DNA of 64,000 nucleotides from Sphingobacterium tabacisoli (GCF_017908035.1 NZ_JAEQMU010000006.1:62001-126000), one strand, 5' to 3'; shown: positions 7,326-16,527, counted from the stretch's first letter. Numbers and translations are program-made. The notes: a model not told the origin generated them from the letters alone.

Positions 7326-8642
7326 TTAAAAATTCTTTGGCATACCTGGATTAAACATTAAGACCCGTGAAGGTACTTCAAACGTATAGCTGTAAGTGGC
7401 AGGATCGATACTCAAGAGATCTTTATTATCAATAGATTTTCTGGTCGCCTTTGCCCCTAACCCTAATTTCGCCAAACGCTTCATATCCATCCAACGGTTA
7501 GAGCCAAAAGCCAATTCTCTTCTACGCTCGGCCAGCACCCAATTTAGAACTTCGGCTTTATCTGTAGACACCAGGGGTTGATACGACGATTTTGCAATGC
7601 GCAGTACCCGAAGGTCATTAAGAATCTTCAATGCACCATCCAGATTGCCAGCCTGGACCATAGCTTCGGCCTGCGTGAGTTTTAATTCCGAAAAACGTAT
7701 ACCATACAGCCCCCAATAATTATCAAGGCGCATATACGTCCCGTCAAGAAAATAGGAAAACAATTTCATTCTTAAATCATTTGCGCTAAAAGTATTGACA
7801 AGGTCGCTGGAGTAGCGAAGATCATATATCAACACATGATAAGTGGTCGTTCTCAACCAAAGAATCTCTGTATTTTTTTCTTGGGTAGGGTATGCGTAGG
7901 TATTGTAATCAATAATTTCATGTGGCTCTTTTAGGGCTAGGTCAGCATAATTCTTCGCCTTTTCAAAATCGCCCATATAGAGATATACTCTAGAAAGTAT
8001 CGCCTGTACCACCGCTTTATTAAAGCGTGTCTTGTTCAAACGGTTGGATACTAAGTATCCTTCAGCTTCTTTGAGGTCTGTCAAGATGTGGTTCATGGTT
8101 TCCTGTAGCGTGGTACGTGGCGGCGTAGCTGTGGTCACGTCCGTATAGGTTACCCAAGGGATGCCAGGAAGACTTCCTGCAGTCGCTGGATCATAGGCTT
8201 TTGTAAATGCTGTTACGAGGACAAAATGTGCGTTGGCACGCTCTGCCAAAGCTTCTCCTAACAATTGTTTCTTTTTATCTTCACTGACATCTGTAACAGC
8301 AGCAATATTGTTGATGATAATATTGGTATTGTAGATCTGGCGATACAATGGCCCCCAAATAGCCGGTGTAGCATCATTGTCCACATCAATTATATCTCTC
8401 CAGAAATATGCATTGGCCAATGGATCCTGTGCTATTAATGAATGTGGTGCATATACATCATCACTAGCATACGCTAAATGATCCGGGTAACAATTAGTGT
8501 TGATCTCGGCATTAAGGATAGCATTAAACTCTTCAAAGCGCTTGGGTATCACGATCCCTTTGGGCTCTACTTCCAAGTATTTGTCGCAGGACGAGAACAT
8601 GCTCACTGCAACAATAAATCCTAATATATATTTAAAGTTCAT
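7326..8642 (-). CDS. SusD/RagB family nutrient-binding lipoprotein
   Basis: A 438-aa outer-membrane lipoprotein that acts as the lid of the SusC transporter. The signal peptide ends in a lipobox with Cys19 (SMFSSC), followed by DKYLEVEPKG, the usual SusD N-terminus. The SusD-type TPR and C-terminal region is recognisable in LLGEALAERANAHFVL and in WVLAERRRELAFGSNRWMDMKRL, a hallmark of the family. It starts 11 bp after the susC stop. At 438 aa it is shorter than glycan-binding SusD proteins (500-600 aa), which fits a peptide, metal or small-ligand system better than a polysaccharide system, though that is only suggestive. Confidence 0.93.
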   Translation of the reverse strand: MNFKYILGFIVAVSMFSSCDKYLEVEPKGIVIPKRFEEFNAILNAEINTNCYPDHLAYASDDVYAPHSLIAQDPLANAYFWRDIIDVDNDATPAIWGPLYRQIYNTNIIINNIAAVTDVSEDKKKQLLGEALAERANAHFVLVTAFTKAYDPATAGSLPGIPWVTYTDVTTATPPRTTLQETMNHILTDLKEAEGYLVSNRLNKTRFNKAVVQAILSRVYLYMGDFEKAKNYADLALKEPHEIIDYNTYAYPTQEKNTEILWLRTTTYHVLIYDLRYSSDLVNTFSANDLRMKLFSYFLDGTYMRLDNYWGLYGIRFSELKLTQAEAMVQAGNLDGALKILNDLRVLRIAKSSYQPLVSTDKAEVLNWVLAERRRELAFGSNRWMDMKRLAKLGLGAKATRKSIDNKDLLSIDPATYSYTFEVPSRVLMFNPGMPKNF

Positions 8643-8653
8643 GTGTTGGTCGA

Positions 8654-11600
8654 TTAGAAATTAGTGTATAAAGAAATACTGTACATCGCCTGTCTAGGTA
8701 GCGAGCGCTTACCAGTAGTACGCTCAATCGCATCGGGATCTATCCCATTATCGCTAAATGTATACTTGAGCGGATTCTGCACCTGAAAACGAAGCATGGC
8801 ATTGGACAACTTGAATTTGTTTGCAAAATCCTCTTTCAAGCGGTATGTCACGACGATATCCCTCAAGCGTATGAAATCTGCTTTTTTCACAAACTTATTC
8901 GCATACGTATATCCTGTCTTCGCATAGGTGTTAAAATAGTTCGGTGTCCCTATTTCAGCAAATCCAGGTATATCTGTTGTCGCTTCATCACCTGGCTTTT
9001 TCCAGTAATTCAGTGCTTCTTCCATAAATGACCTATTGGTAACATTAGGATCTGGCGCCTGTGTACGCATCACATGCCCACCGTAGTACATAAACAAGAA
9101 AGACAGATCAAATTGTCCTAAGCTGAACTGATTGTTTAGTCCCGTTACATACTTGGGAGTGGTAGTCCCCATGTACAGCATATCGTCAATAGTAATCTCA
9201 CTATTACTTCCACTGCCCGCTGTACTTACCATACGACGTACACCTTTTTTATCAATTATCTCAGGTTGTCCTTTTTCATTGAGCCCGGCATAGTTGTAAG
9301 CGTACAATGCTCCAATGGGTTGGCCGGCAGTATACTGCACCTGCGATATCAATGGCAACAGAGCCGCATTTCCCGTTGGTTGTGCTGTCAGTACTTCTTT
9401 GACTTTATTAAAATTAAAAGAACCTGTAAGTTGCGTCTTCCACGAGAAACCAGATTGTTGGATATTCGAAGATGTCACTTGCATTTCGAAACCGTTATTG
9501 ACAATTGTCGCTGTATTGGCATTATATCCATTGAAGCCAGAAGTTGGATCAGAACTTAATAAGCCGATTACATCTGTAGAATTCTTATAATAATAATCTA
9601 AACTACCAGATAGACGGTACTTCCACAAAGCGAAATCTAGACCGATATTAAACGTAGATGTGCGTTCCCAACGCATAGAGCTATTTTCTGGAGATAGCAC
9701 ATCATAGAACTTCTCGAATGGAGAATAGGTATAATTTATATTTGAATTTAAAATGAGGTATTTTCCATTAGCTGAAGTTGGGGTATTTCCATTTACTCCA
9801 TACGCTGTACGAAACTTCAATAAAGAGATCCAGTTCAGATCTTTCATAAACTCTTCTTGATGCATACTCCAGTTGGCCCCTAGTGAGTAAAATGGCTTGT
9901 ATCGATACTGCGGATCGGTTCCGAAGAGATTGGACTGATCAGTACGGATACTGCCCGTTAACGCATAACGATTCTTGTACAGATAAGTACCGTCTCCATA
10001 AAAGGAAACAAAACGCCTATCATCGTAATTCTCTCCGAAATAGTTTTGATAAACAACAGCTGGAATCGATGTATTTGGCAGTGTGGTATCAAATACAGGC
10101 TTACTACTTGAAGCAAAAGCTACAAAATCAATCGGTGTATAAATCAATGTTTGTCCATCGTAACCAAATATGGAAGTTAAGTAACTACTATTTTCAATCC
10201 GACGGATTTCTGAGCCTACGACACCAGACAACTGGTGATCCTTAGAGGGGCTCGTATAGTTAAAGTTGAACTGTCCTCTTACAGTATAGCTTTTGATTGA
10301 TTCATTGTTCCGGGATAATAAATCTCCTTTAGGAATCTTATTGAATACCGCCAGACCAGAAGCCGGATCTTTGGTCGCTCTATAATTCATCAATCGACGC
10401 ATGTCAATATAATTCTCCTGTTGCAGGGTGTTCACAAGATTACGCTCATCTTCATATGCTCCACCAAAGTCAAAATCCAACCACGAAGTAATTTTGGTAT
10501 TCAATCGAGCCTGAAAACGGACAGCAGAAGTATTCCGACCGATATTTGCTCTGAAGATATCAGCATAGGGATAATACAACTGATCATAAAGCCCTTTTTC
10601 TATGTTCAAATCATTGTTACTAGGGATAATGCTATGGTAGATACTACTTCCGCCTCCATAAGGATTCACACCCCATGCCACAGGTAATGCATTACCGTAA
10701 TCGTCGACCAGTCTTTCGTAAGACTGGAAATCATTAATACCAACTCTACGATAAGGAGTATTGTTTTTTCCATTACGATAAATACCTTTAAAGTCCAGGT
10801 GCATCAAGCGATTCAAATGATGGGTCGACGCAAAGTTGAGTAGAATACGCTTATTGTCGGTTTCAACATAATCTCCTCGTTCGCCTAAATAATTGGCTCC
10901 CAATAGATAGGTATGCTTATCGGATCCTCCACTGAGATCAAAATCAACCTGATTGGTCAATGCATTTCTATAGAATAGCTTTTTGTACTGCTGTAGGTTA
11001 TCAAAATTGCCCAAAGCTGTCACTCTAGCATCGAGCTCAGCCTGTGTAATCTTGCCTTCCTTATAGTCAAACACGGCATCATACACAGGTGTTGTAGCCA
11101 ACAGACGTCCAGTATAGCCCGATCTCACTGCTGTCTCGTCCATCAAAAGATTGTCTTTCAGAATGGAAGTCAACATAGATGAGCTCGCGTAGTTCATATA
11201 ATCGAAATCGGGACGTGGCTGTATCGCTGTGGTAGCACGCAGATTAAACTTTGTCTCCCCCATTTTACCTCTTCTAGTTTCGATTACAATAACGCCATTG
11301 GAAGCACGTGACCCGTAGATAGAAGCCGCAGCTGCGTCCTTTAGTACGTTGACGGATACAATATCATTGGGATTGATACTTTGTATATCGATTTCTGTTG
11401 GAAAGCCATCCAATACGATCAATGGTTTACGTACGGCATCAAAAGTGGACACTCCACGAATGGAAAGATCATTGGACTGGGGATTGTAAACTAATCCGGC
11501 CAACTTACCTTCCAGATTCTCCAGAAAATTACCGGATACAGCAACACGCTGATCATAGTCTTTTTGGTTAATGTTGGAAACAGCCCCTGTCAATTGAGCA

Positions 11601-12220
11601 TCGGTCAATGCGCGATATCCTGTCTGTACAGTAACAACCGATTCGTCCAATGCATATTGTACGGCATCGAGAATGATATGCGACAGGTTACTGCTGACAC
11701 TCAGCTCTTTGGTGTGATACCCCAACATGGAGATTTCGATATACTTGTCGCCCGGAAGCACGCCGATAGCAAATCGCCCCTGCGCATTGGTAGCAGAAGC
11801 CCGAAATGTGCCTTTCACACGTACTGTAGCATTATGAACAGGCGCACCTTCTTTATCAAACACAAACCCGACGATTTCTTTGGTTTGCTGTTGGTTAGCT
11901 CCTTTTTTCAGAATGATGGTATTATCGATTATCTCGTATTGGATAGGTAAATCTCCGATCGATGTGCTCAGCACTTCTCGAACGTCCTTCTGCTCAAAAC
12001 TGACATCTTGAGCCCGCATGGAGCGTATGAGTTCGTCTTCATAAACGAATCTATAACTAGACTGTCGTTCAATTTTCTGAATCAGCTCCTTAAATGATAT
12101 ATTCTTGGCGCTAACATTGATCAACTGTCCATACACAGCAGCCTTAGTCTGCAAAAGTGCAGCTCCAATAAGGACACATACTAAATGGATTTTCATTAGT
12201 ATTCCTCTTTTGTAATTCAT
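8654..12220 (-). CDS. SusC/RagA TonB-dependent receptor with STN signalling domain
   Basis: A 1188-aa outer-membrane importer. In order: signal peptide (about 1-30); STN domain (about 38-95, SFKELIQKIERQSSYRFVYE); carboxypeptidase-regulatory-like domain (about 115-190, EIVGFVFDKEGAPVHNATV); plug domain (about 205-315, with LSIRGVSTFD, PLIVLDGFP and DAAAASIYGSRASNGVIVIET); then the beta-barrel ending in the aromatic terminus SISLYTNF. The STN domain is the part that contacts FecR, so this receptor should induce its own operon on ligand binding. The FecR gene and the ECF sigma gene lie just upstream on the same strand. A Met nine codons in could also be the start. Confidence 0.95.
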   Translation of the reverse strand: MNYKRGILMKIHLVCVLIGAALLQTKAAVYGQLINVSAKNISFKELIQKIERQSSYRFVYEDELIRSMRAQDVSFEQKDVREVLSTSIGDLPIQYEIIDNTIILKKGANQQQTKEIVGFVFDKEGAPVHNATVRVKGTFRASATNAQGRFAIGVLPGDKYIEISMLGYHTKELSVSSNLSHIILDAVQYALDESVVTVQTGYRALTDAQLTGAVSNINQKDYDQRVAVSGNFLENLEGKLAGLVYNPQSNDLSIRGVSTFDAVRKPLIVLDGFPTEIDIQSINPNDIVSVNVLKDAAAASIYGSRASNGVIVIETRRGKMGETKFNLRATTAIQPRPDFDYMNYASSSMLTSILKDNLLMDETAVRSGYTGRLLATTPVYDAVFDYKEGKITQAELDARVTALGNFDNLQQYKKLFYRNALTNQVDFDLSGGSDKHTYLLGANYLGERGDYVETDNKRILLNFASTHHLNRLMHLDFKGIYRNGKNNTPYRRVGINDFQSYERLVDDYGNALPVAWGVNPYGGGSSIYHSIIPSNNDLNIEKGLYDQLYYPYADIFRANIGRNTSAVRFQARLNTKITSWLDFDFGGAYEDERNLVNTLQQENYIDMRRLMNYRATKDPASGLAVFNKIPKGDLLSRNNESIKSYTVRGQFNFNYTSPSKDHQLSGVVGSEIRRIENSSYLTSIFGYDGQTLIYTPIDFVAFASSSKPVFDTTLPNTSIPAVVYQNYFGENYDDRRFVSFYGDGTYLYKNRYALTGSIRTDQSNLFGTDPQYRYKPFYSLGANWSMHQEEFMKDLNWISLLKFRTAYGVNGNTPTSANGKYLILNSNINYTYSPFEKFYDVLSPENSSMRWERTSTFNIGLDFALWKYRLSGSLDYYYKNSTDVIGLLSSDPTSGFNGYNANTATIVNNGFEMQVTSSNIQQSGFSWKTQLTGSFNFNKVKEVLTAQPTGNAALLPLISQVQYTAGQPIGALYAYNYAGLNEKGQPEIIDKKGVRRMVSTAGSGSNSEITIDDMLYMGTTTPKYVTGLNNQFSLGQFDLSFLFMYYGGHVMRTQAPDPNVTNRSFMEEALNYWKKPGDEATTDIPGFAEIGTPNYFNTYAKTGYTYANKFVKKADFIRLRDIVVTYRLKEDFANKFKLSNAMLRFQVQNPLKYTFSDNGIDPDAIERTTGKRSLPRQAMYSISLYTNF

Positions 12221-12284
12221 AAATTTGATTGGTTTTGTTAGTTATTTAGTTCTCACGACATAGTATTAAATATTGACAGCCATC

Positions 12285-12316
12285 GAGGTCAGATATGTTC
12301 GAGCATATTTGGCCTC
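12285..12316 (-). other. Hairpin between fecR and susC
   Basis: On the minus strand GAGGCCAAATATG, a 6-base loop CTCGAA, then CATATCTGACCTC form a stem of 13 bp with two mismatches. It lies in the 126-bp gap between fecR and susC. There is no T run after it in the direction of transcription, so it is not a normal terminator. It could be an RNA-processing or stabilising hairpin that sets different levels of fecR and susC. Confidence 0.5.
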
Positions 12317-12346
12317 TTCTTTTGTCTATCAATGGTTAGTTTATTG

Positions 12347-13453
12347 TTATTTAATGATTATTTTTCTTCCTTCGATTTTAAAGCTTAAAACATCTGTAGC
12401 CTCTAATACCGCTATAACCTTAGTGAATGTTGAATATCGGGGGATACTTCCTGTAAAACGTTTCTCTTTTAGGTCTTCACGCTCAAACTCTACCTCTAGA
12501 TTGTACCATCGCCCAATATCATTCATCAGTTCCTCAGCAGGTTTTTCATTGAACACGAATTCTTTATTCACCCAATCGACCTGCTGTGTCTCTCTCGATG
12601 TGAGCAGTAGTTCATTTCCTTTGTTGACGACCTGATCTCCTGGCTTCATCATAATCTCCTTACCTGTTTCATTACTGCTCACCTTCACACTTCCACGCAA
12701 TAATTTGGTTGTGGTTTCCGACTCGATCGGATAAGCTTTAATGTTAAATTGTGTCCCCAACACGGTTACTTTTTGCTTCGCTGTACCCACAACAAAAGGT
12801 TTACTTGATTTTTGCACATCAAAAAAGGCTTCACCCAAAAGATCAACGTTTCTCTCATTTTTATTGTAGCCTGCCAATAATTTCAACTCCGAATCAGCAT
12901 TCAGCTTTACCAAAGAGCCATCCGGCAAAGTGACCTCAAACTCACCTCCTTTAGGGGTCTTTATCACACTGGGTTCAACTTTCTCGCCGCCATTTTCTAA
13001 CTGTCGAATCTGTATTCCTCCAGTAGCCAGCTTAATAATCTCCATTCCTCCTTTATTGAGTCTAGCACCAACAAGCATAGCCTTCAAATCGACTTCCTGC
13101 CCATTATCTGTCCGCAGAACAGCCGTCTCCTCTCCAGGCAGAATGCTATCAAGGGAAACCAATGGCTGCTGTGTGTCTTGAGTGGTATTCCGCATAACGT
13201 AAACACCAACTATAAGCATCAATACCGCAGCGGCAGTGGCAATCTGCTTCCACACAGGAGTTAGTTTACGGACCTTGTACAACTGTTTTATCTCGTCACG
13301 TCCCTGCGAATAATGATCCTGCAAAATACCCTGATGGATTGACTTAGGCTTTTCTCCAACAGCTAGATACCAACGTTCGACTTGTTCTCTCTCCTCTTCA
13401 GAGACATTGCCCTCGTTATATCGCTTTAGTAAATCTTGGAAGTTGTGGTCCAT
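12347..13453 (-). CDS. FecR-family anti-sigma factor
   Basis: A 368-aa single-pass inner-membrane protein. The cytoplasmic N-terminus (about 1-68, with SEEEREQVERWYLA) would bind the sigma factor. A membrane segment spans about residues 69-86 (IATAAAVLMLIVGVYVM). The periplasmic FecR domain is at about 165-265 (KTPKGGEFEVTLPDGS, LNADSELKL, GEAFFDVQ, VTVLGTQFNIKAY), and a DUF4974 STN-like domain closes the protein (about 290-368, FNEKPAEELMNDIGRWYNLEV). It carries the signal from the STN domain of the downstream SusC to the sigma factor encoded 52 bp upstream. Confidence 0.94.
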   Translation of the reverse strand: MDHNFQDLLKRYNEGNVSEEEREQVERWYLAVGEKPKSIHQGILQDHYSQGRDEIKQLYKVRKLTPVWKQIATAAAVLMLIVGVYVMRNTTQDTQQPLVSLDSILPGEETAVLRTDNGQEVDLKAMLVGARLNKGGMEIIKLATGGIQIRQLENGGEKVEPSVIKTPKGGEFEVTLPDGSLVKLNADSELKLLAGYNKNERNVDLLGEAFFDVQKSSKPFVVGTAKQKVTVLGTQFNIKAYPIESETTTKLLRGSVKVSSNETGKEIMMKPGDQVVNKGNELLLTSRETQQVDWVNKEFVFNEKPAEELMNDIGRWYNLEVEFEREDLKEKRFTGSIPRYSTFTKVIAVLEATDVLSFKIEGRKIIIK

Positions 13454-13505
13454 AACTTGTCTTTTGAGATAAGACAGGTAGCTCAGGCAGGGGGTGTAGA
13501 GATTT

Positions 13506-14057
13506 TTAGAAAAAAAGTAAATTTATTTTGGATCGTATGATTTTCAAGGCATTAACAATCTGTCTTTTTACCGTTTTATCGGAGATATTAAGCTGTTCGC
13601 CTATTTCCCTGTGGCTAAGATGTTCAAATCGGCTCAACTCAAACACCAGTCGCATCTTCTCAGGAAGAAGGTCTATTCCCTCCTCGATCTGCGCTTTCAA
13701 CTCTTTTTCAAACATATACCCCTCAACGGAGCTGTAGCTTTGCTGCTGATCCAAAGTTTCTAAATAGCTGCTACGTACATTTTTCTTTTCTAAGAAATTT
13801 AGAATGTTGTTCTTTAACGAGACATATAGGTATCCGGAAAAATTCTGTAACTCTCCAATGATCTCTCTTTTCTGATATAAAGCTGTAAATGTGTCCTGGA
13901 CCAGATCCTTGGCTTCCTGTGCATCGTCTAACTTGCGAAGGGCATGTACATATAATAAAGGAAAAAAGCGTTCGTAAAGCACATCAAAAGCGGCATTATC
14001 TCCATTTTGAACCAAGGAGAACAGGTATTCGTCGCTATATCCGCTATAGGTTTTCAT
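13506..14057 (-). CDS. ECF-type RNA polymerase sigma factor
   Basis: A 183-aa sigma-70 factor of the FecI-like Bacteroidota group. Region 2 is at about residues 20-90 (FDVLYERFFPLLYVHAL, AKDLVQDTFTALYQKR) and region 4 at about 120-178 (LLPEKMRLVFELSR, HREIGEQLNISDKTVKRQI). Its ATG overlaps the TGA of the ClC gene by 4 bp (ATGA), so it is likely translated by re-initiation from that upstream gene, an unexpected partnership. FecR follows 52 bp later. The expected target is a promoter of the susC operon. Confidence 0.94.
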   Translation of the reverse strand: MKTYSGYSDEYLFSLVQNGDNAAFDVLYERFFPLLYVHALRKLDDAQEAKDLVQDTFTALYQKREIIGELQNFSGYLYVSLKNNILNFLEKKNVRSSYLETLDQQQSYSSVEGYMFEKELKAQIEEGIDLLPEKMRLVFELSRFEHLSHREIGEQLNISDKTVKRQIVNALKIIRSKINLLFF

Positions 14058-15370
14058 TGCTTCAGAGGAAATCCAGTAGGTAAAGATAAGGAATGTTCCT
14101 CTTTATAGGTATATACATTATAAGGGTATACCCATTTGGCAAAGACTTTAGCAATAAAACTGGCGATCAATAAAGGGATAAACAATTGAATACCATTAGG
14201 TACTACACTCATGATGATAAACAAAGCCGCAAACGGTGCATGTATAGCGGCAGAAAGCATCGCCACAGCACCAAACAGTGCAAAATTAAGCAGGATTAAC
14301 TCTGTACCGAACCAATGGTTGCACAGCTGGGCAAATAACATCCCCAAGAAGGCTCCCGCAACGATACTCGGTGCAAAGACGCCTCCGTCTCCACCAGCGC
14401 CCAGTGTCAATGATGCGGCCAGCGGCTTAAGAAATAGCAATAGTATTAAAGGCAGCCATGTCAGTTGGCTCATCGGATGGAGCTGGCCCCAGGTGAGCAA
14501 TTCATGCAGACCAGCATAGCTGTCGCCATAGAGCTGAGGCAGGAAGAATATTAAAGCACCTAACGTTATCGCCCCCAGATTGACCCGGATAAAGTTGCTT
14601 TTGATTGTACCGAAATAATGTTTCGCATAGATGACCAACTTGGTAAAATAAAGCGCTAACACCCCTCCCAATATCGCTAATAGCAATATATAGGGCAAGG
14701 CTGATAAGTTCCAGTGTGTCACCTCAAAAGGTAAGATCGGCTTACTATAAAAAAAACAGACGAATGCATAGGCTAAAATCATCGACACCATACCACTGAA
14801 CAAAAGTGTTTTGCTGAACCGGCGTGCGATGACTTCAAAAGCAAAGAGCAGACCGCCTATGCCACTTCCAAACAGTACGGTAACCCCGGCCGTAACCGCA
14901 GCACAGATCAGCTCGGTCTTAAACGCCCAAGCAGAATGTATCCGCTTATACGCTTGATTGCCTACTGTCGCGGTAGCGACCACCGTAGACACCTCCACTC
15001 CGGTCGATCCACCAAAGATGACGGTTAAAAAACCATTGATAAAATGAGACGGAATCTTAAAGAACGGCAGGTGATCTTTTCGCGTTTCTAATGTGGTATA
15101 GATCTCCTTAATTCCTTTGTTCTTACGATTCTGAAAAACATACTTACGCAGAAAGTAGATACTGGTAATTCCAATTGATGGCAACAGAATAAATAGAGCG
15201 GCCTGTTGCCCTTGAATATAATGATAGATATAGTGTTGAAAAAACTCGGTCAGATGCTTTAGACTAAAAGCCAATATACAGGATATTAGACTAACAAGGA
15301 CGACGGAAAGAAAAAGCTTGAAATAGTTGTAACGAATGACACGCTTCCGAAATGTTTGTTGTTTTAACAT
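14054..15370 (-). CDS. ClC-type chloride channel/transporter homologue
   Basis: A 438-aa polytopic membrane protein of the voltage-gated chloride channel superfamily with about ten hydrophobic segments. The GAGGDGGVFAPSIVAGAFLG block matches the GGxFAP filter region, and GSGIGGLLFAFEVI matches the helix before it. Two classic motifs are changed. The GSGIP loop is replaced by NKGIKE, and GREGP by GSTGVE, so the gating glutamate position is occupied by Thr unless the alignment shifts to the nearby Glu. I chose the ATG at 15370. A TTG at 15394 is in frame, but a -7 promoter element (15392-15399) overlaps it. It overlaps the sigma factor gene by 4 bp. Ion selectivity and physiological role are unknown. 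Confidence 0.85.
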   Translation of the reverse strand: MLKQQTFRKRVIRYNYFKLFLSVVLVSLISCILAFSLKHLTEFFQHYIYHYIQGQQAALFILLPSIGITSIYFLRKYVFQNRKNKGIKEIYTTLETRKDHLPFFKIPSHFINGFLTVIFGGSTGVEVSTVVATATVGNQAYKRIHSAWAFKTELICAAVTAGVTVLFGSGIGGLLFAFEVIARRFSKTLLFSGMVSMILAYAFVCFFYSKPILPFEVTHWNLSALPYILLLAILGGVLALYFTKLVIYAKHYFGTIKSNFIRVNLGAITLGALIFFLPQLYGDSYAGLHELLTWGQLHPMSQLTWLPLILLLFLKPLAASLTLGAGGDGGVFAPSIVAGAFLGMLFAQLCNHWFGTELILLNFALFGAVAMLSAAIHAPFAALFIIMSVVPNGIQLFIPLLIASFIAKVFAKWVYPYNVYTYKEEHSLSLPTGFPLKQ

Positions 15371-15391
15371 ATTGCGTTGAAAATGACCGTG

Positions 15392-15399
15392 CAAAGTTA
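15392..15399 (-). promoter_or_regulatory. -7 promoter element for the ClC-sigma transcript
   Basis: The minus strand reads TAACTTTG, matching TAnnTTTG, 21 bp upstream of the ATG at 15370. It also argues against a TTG start at 15394. Confidence 0.5.
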
Positions 15400-15418
15400 A
15401 AACTTATTGGGGACTTTT

Positions 15419-16240
15419 TTAAAACTGTGTCAACGTTATCTGCTGTTCTACATACACAAACCTGGATATAGTCTGCATGGCCGGCACGTATTCGTACAGT
15501 GGTGTTTCTTCCGTCCGTAGCGCAATGGACAGCTCAATTTCTTCACAATGTGGTGCAAAGGTCTGCTCAACGATATCCACGGTATTATTCTCTCCAGACA
15601 GGTGTCCTAGGATCAGGTGCCGGAGTCGTGGGCTTCTGTTTTCTAACAACAACTCCAGTGCTTCTCTATTGGATATATGGCCCCAACCGGAGCTGATCCT
15701 ATTTTTGAGGTAATAAGAATAACGCCCTGTACGCAACATCTCCTCGTCATAGTTAGACTCCAACAACAATACATCTGAGTGCTTTATGACATGCTTCACA
15801 TTGTCACAACCTCGCCCTAAGTCAGTTAAGATGGATACATTGGTCGTACCATCCGTAACCACAAAGCTACAAGGCTCTTTGGCATCGTGATACTTCGGAA
15901 TACCGATTACTGTCAGATCTCCGACGGCGGTTCGCGCATCCGCATGGATGATATGTACCAAATGCTCTGGTAACCTCAGCTTGGTTCCTTTGTATGTTCC
16001 TTCTGTCAGATAGACCGGTATTTGGTACCGCTTACAGAATACCGAGAGTCCCCGGATATGGTCACCATGTTCGTGGGTAATGAAAATAGCCTTGATCCCA
16101 GCAGGAGATAAACCCAACTTGGCCATACGCAGCTCCACATGCTTGGTATTGATCCCTATATCAACCAATACGACATCCTCTCCCTTGGCTACATAGTAGC
16201 AGTTCCCGTTCGACCCTGAAGCTATTGCGGCATATTTCAT
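15419..16240 (-). CDS. MBL-fold metallohydrolase (YycJ/WalJ-like)
   Basis: A 273-aa metallo-beta-lactamase-fold protein of the YycJ/WalJ group. The N-terminus MKYAAIASGSNGNCYYV and the metal-binding motif FITHEHGDHIRGL (near residues 54-65) are diagnostic. Further expected ligands are in ILTDLGRGCDN and LILGHLSGENN. These proteins are putative phosphodiesterases or nucleases, and in Firmicutes are linked to cell-wall regulation and DNA mismatch repair; the role in Bacteroidota is not settled. The start codon and the first two codons lie inside the 21-bp direct repeat of the hairpin element at 16232-16403. The stop is 48 bp from the start of the ClC gene. Confidence 0.88.
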   Translation of the reverse strand: MKYAAIASGSNGNCYYVAKGEDVVLVDIGINTKHVELRMAKLGLSPAGIKAIFITHEHGDHIRGLSVFCKRYQIPVYLTEGTYKGTKLRLPEHLVHIIHADARTAVGDLTVIGIPKYHDAKEPCSFVVTDGTTNVSILTDLGRGCDNVKHVIKHSDVLLLESNYDEEMLRTGRYSYYLKNRISSGWGHISNREALELLLENRSPRLRHLILGHLSGENNTVDIVEQTFAPHCEEIELSIALRTEETPLYEYVPAMQTISRFVYVEQQITLTQF

Positions 16241-16403
16241 ATGTATTTAATTTGTCTTTTATCTGTCATATGGAATATCCAAATTACATCAGTAGTGTTT
16301 GTGCAGTTCTGCTACATAGATATTTCATATGTATTTAATTTTTTCTTTAATGGCCATACGGAATACTCATGGGTGTTTGTGCTTCGCTAAACATGAGTAT
16401 TTC
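16232..16403 (-). repeat. Dispersed hairpin element, locus R1 (two hairpins)
   Basis: Two hairpins in tandem. Hairpin I: arms CATATGGAATATC (16267-16279) and GATATTTCATATG (16319-16331), one mismatch. Hairpin II: arms GGAATACTCATG (16360-16371) and CATGAGTATTTC (16392-16403), one mismatch. Both loops contain GTGTTTGTG. A perfect 21-bp direct repeat (16232-16252 and 16320-16340, beginning ATATTTCATATG) flanks hairpin I, and its left copy includes the start codon of the MBL-fold gene. The same organisation is found at 55510-55707. Confidence 0.8.
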
Positions 16404-16422
16404 ATACTCACAAAAGTAAAGA

Positions 16423-16454
16423 AAAAAGCCTTAGCTTGTTAGGCTAAGGCTTTT
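16423..16454 (-). terminator. Terminator of the second SusCD operon
   Basis: The stem GCCTTAGC / GCTAAGGC has a 6-base loop, with A6 on one side and T4 on the other. Read on the minus strand it is followed by a T run. It lies about 75 bp beyond the stop of the PKD-like lipoprotein gene. Confidence 0.85.
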
Positions 16455-16527
16455 GTTCCGACTTGAAATAACCGAATAGCAGCTTATAAAAGCATAAATT
16501 CACTTTAACAAATCATGCTTATACCTA

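Noticed and set aside
15371..15394. TTG start for the ClC gene
   Set aside because: It coincides with a TAACTTTG promoter element, so the codon is probably not transcribed; the ATG at 15370 is better.
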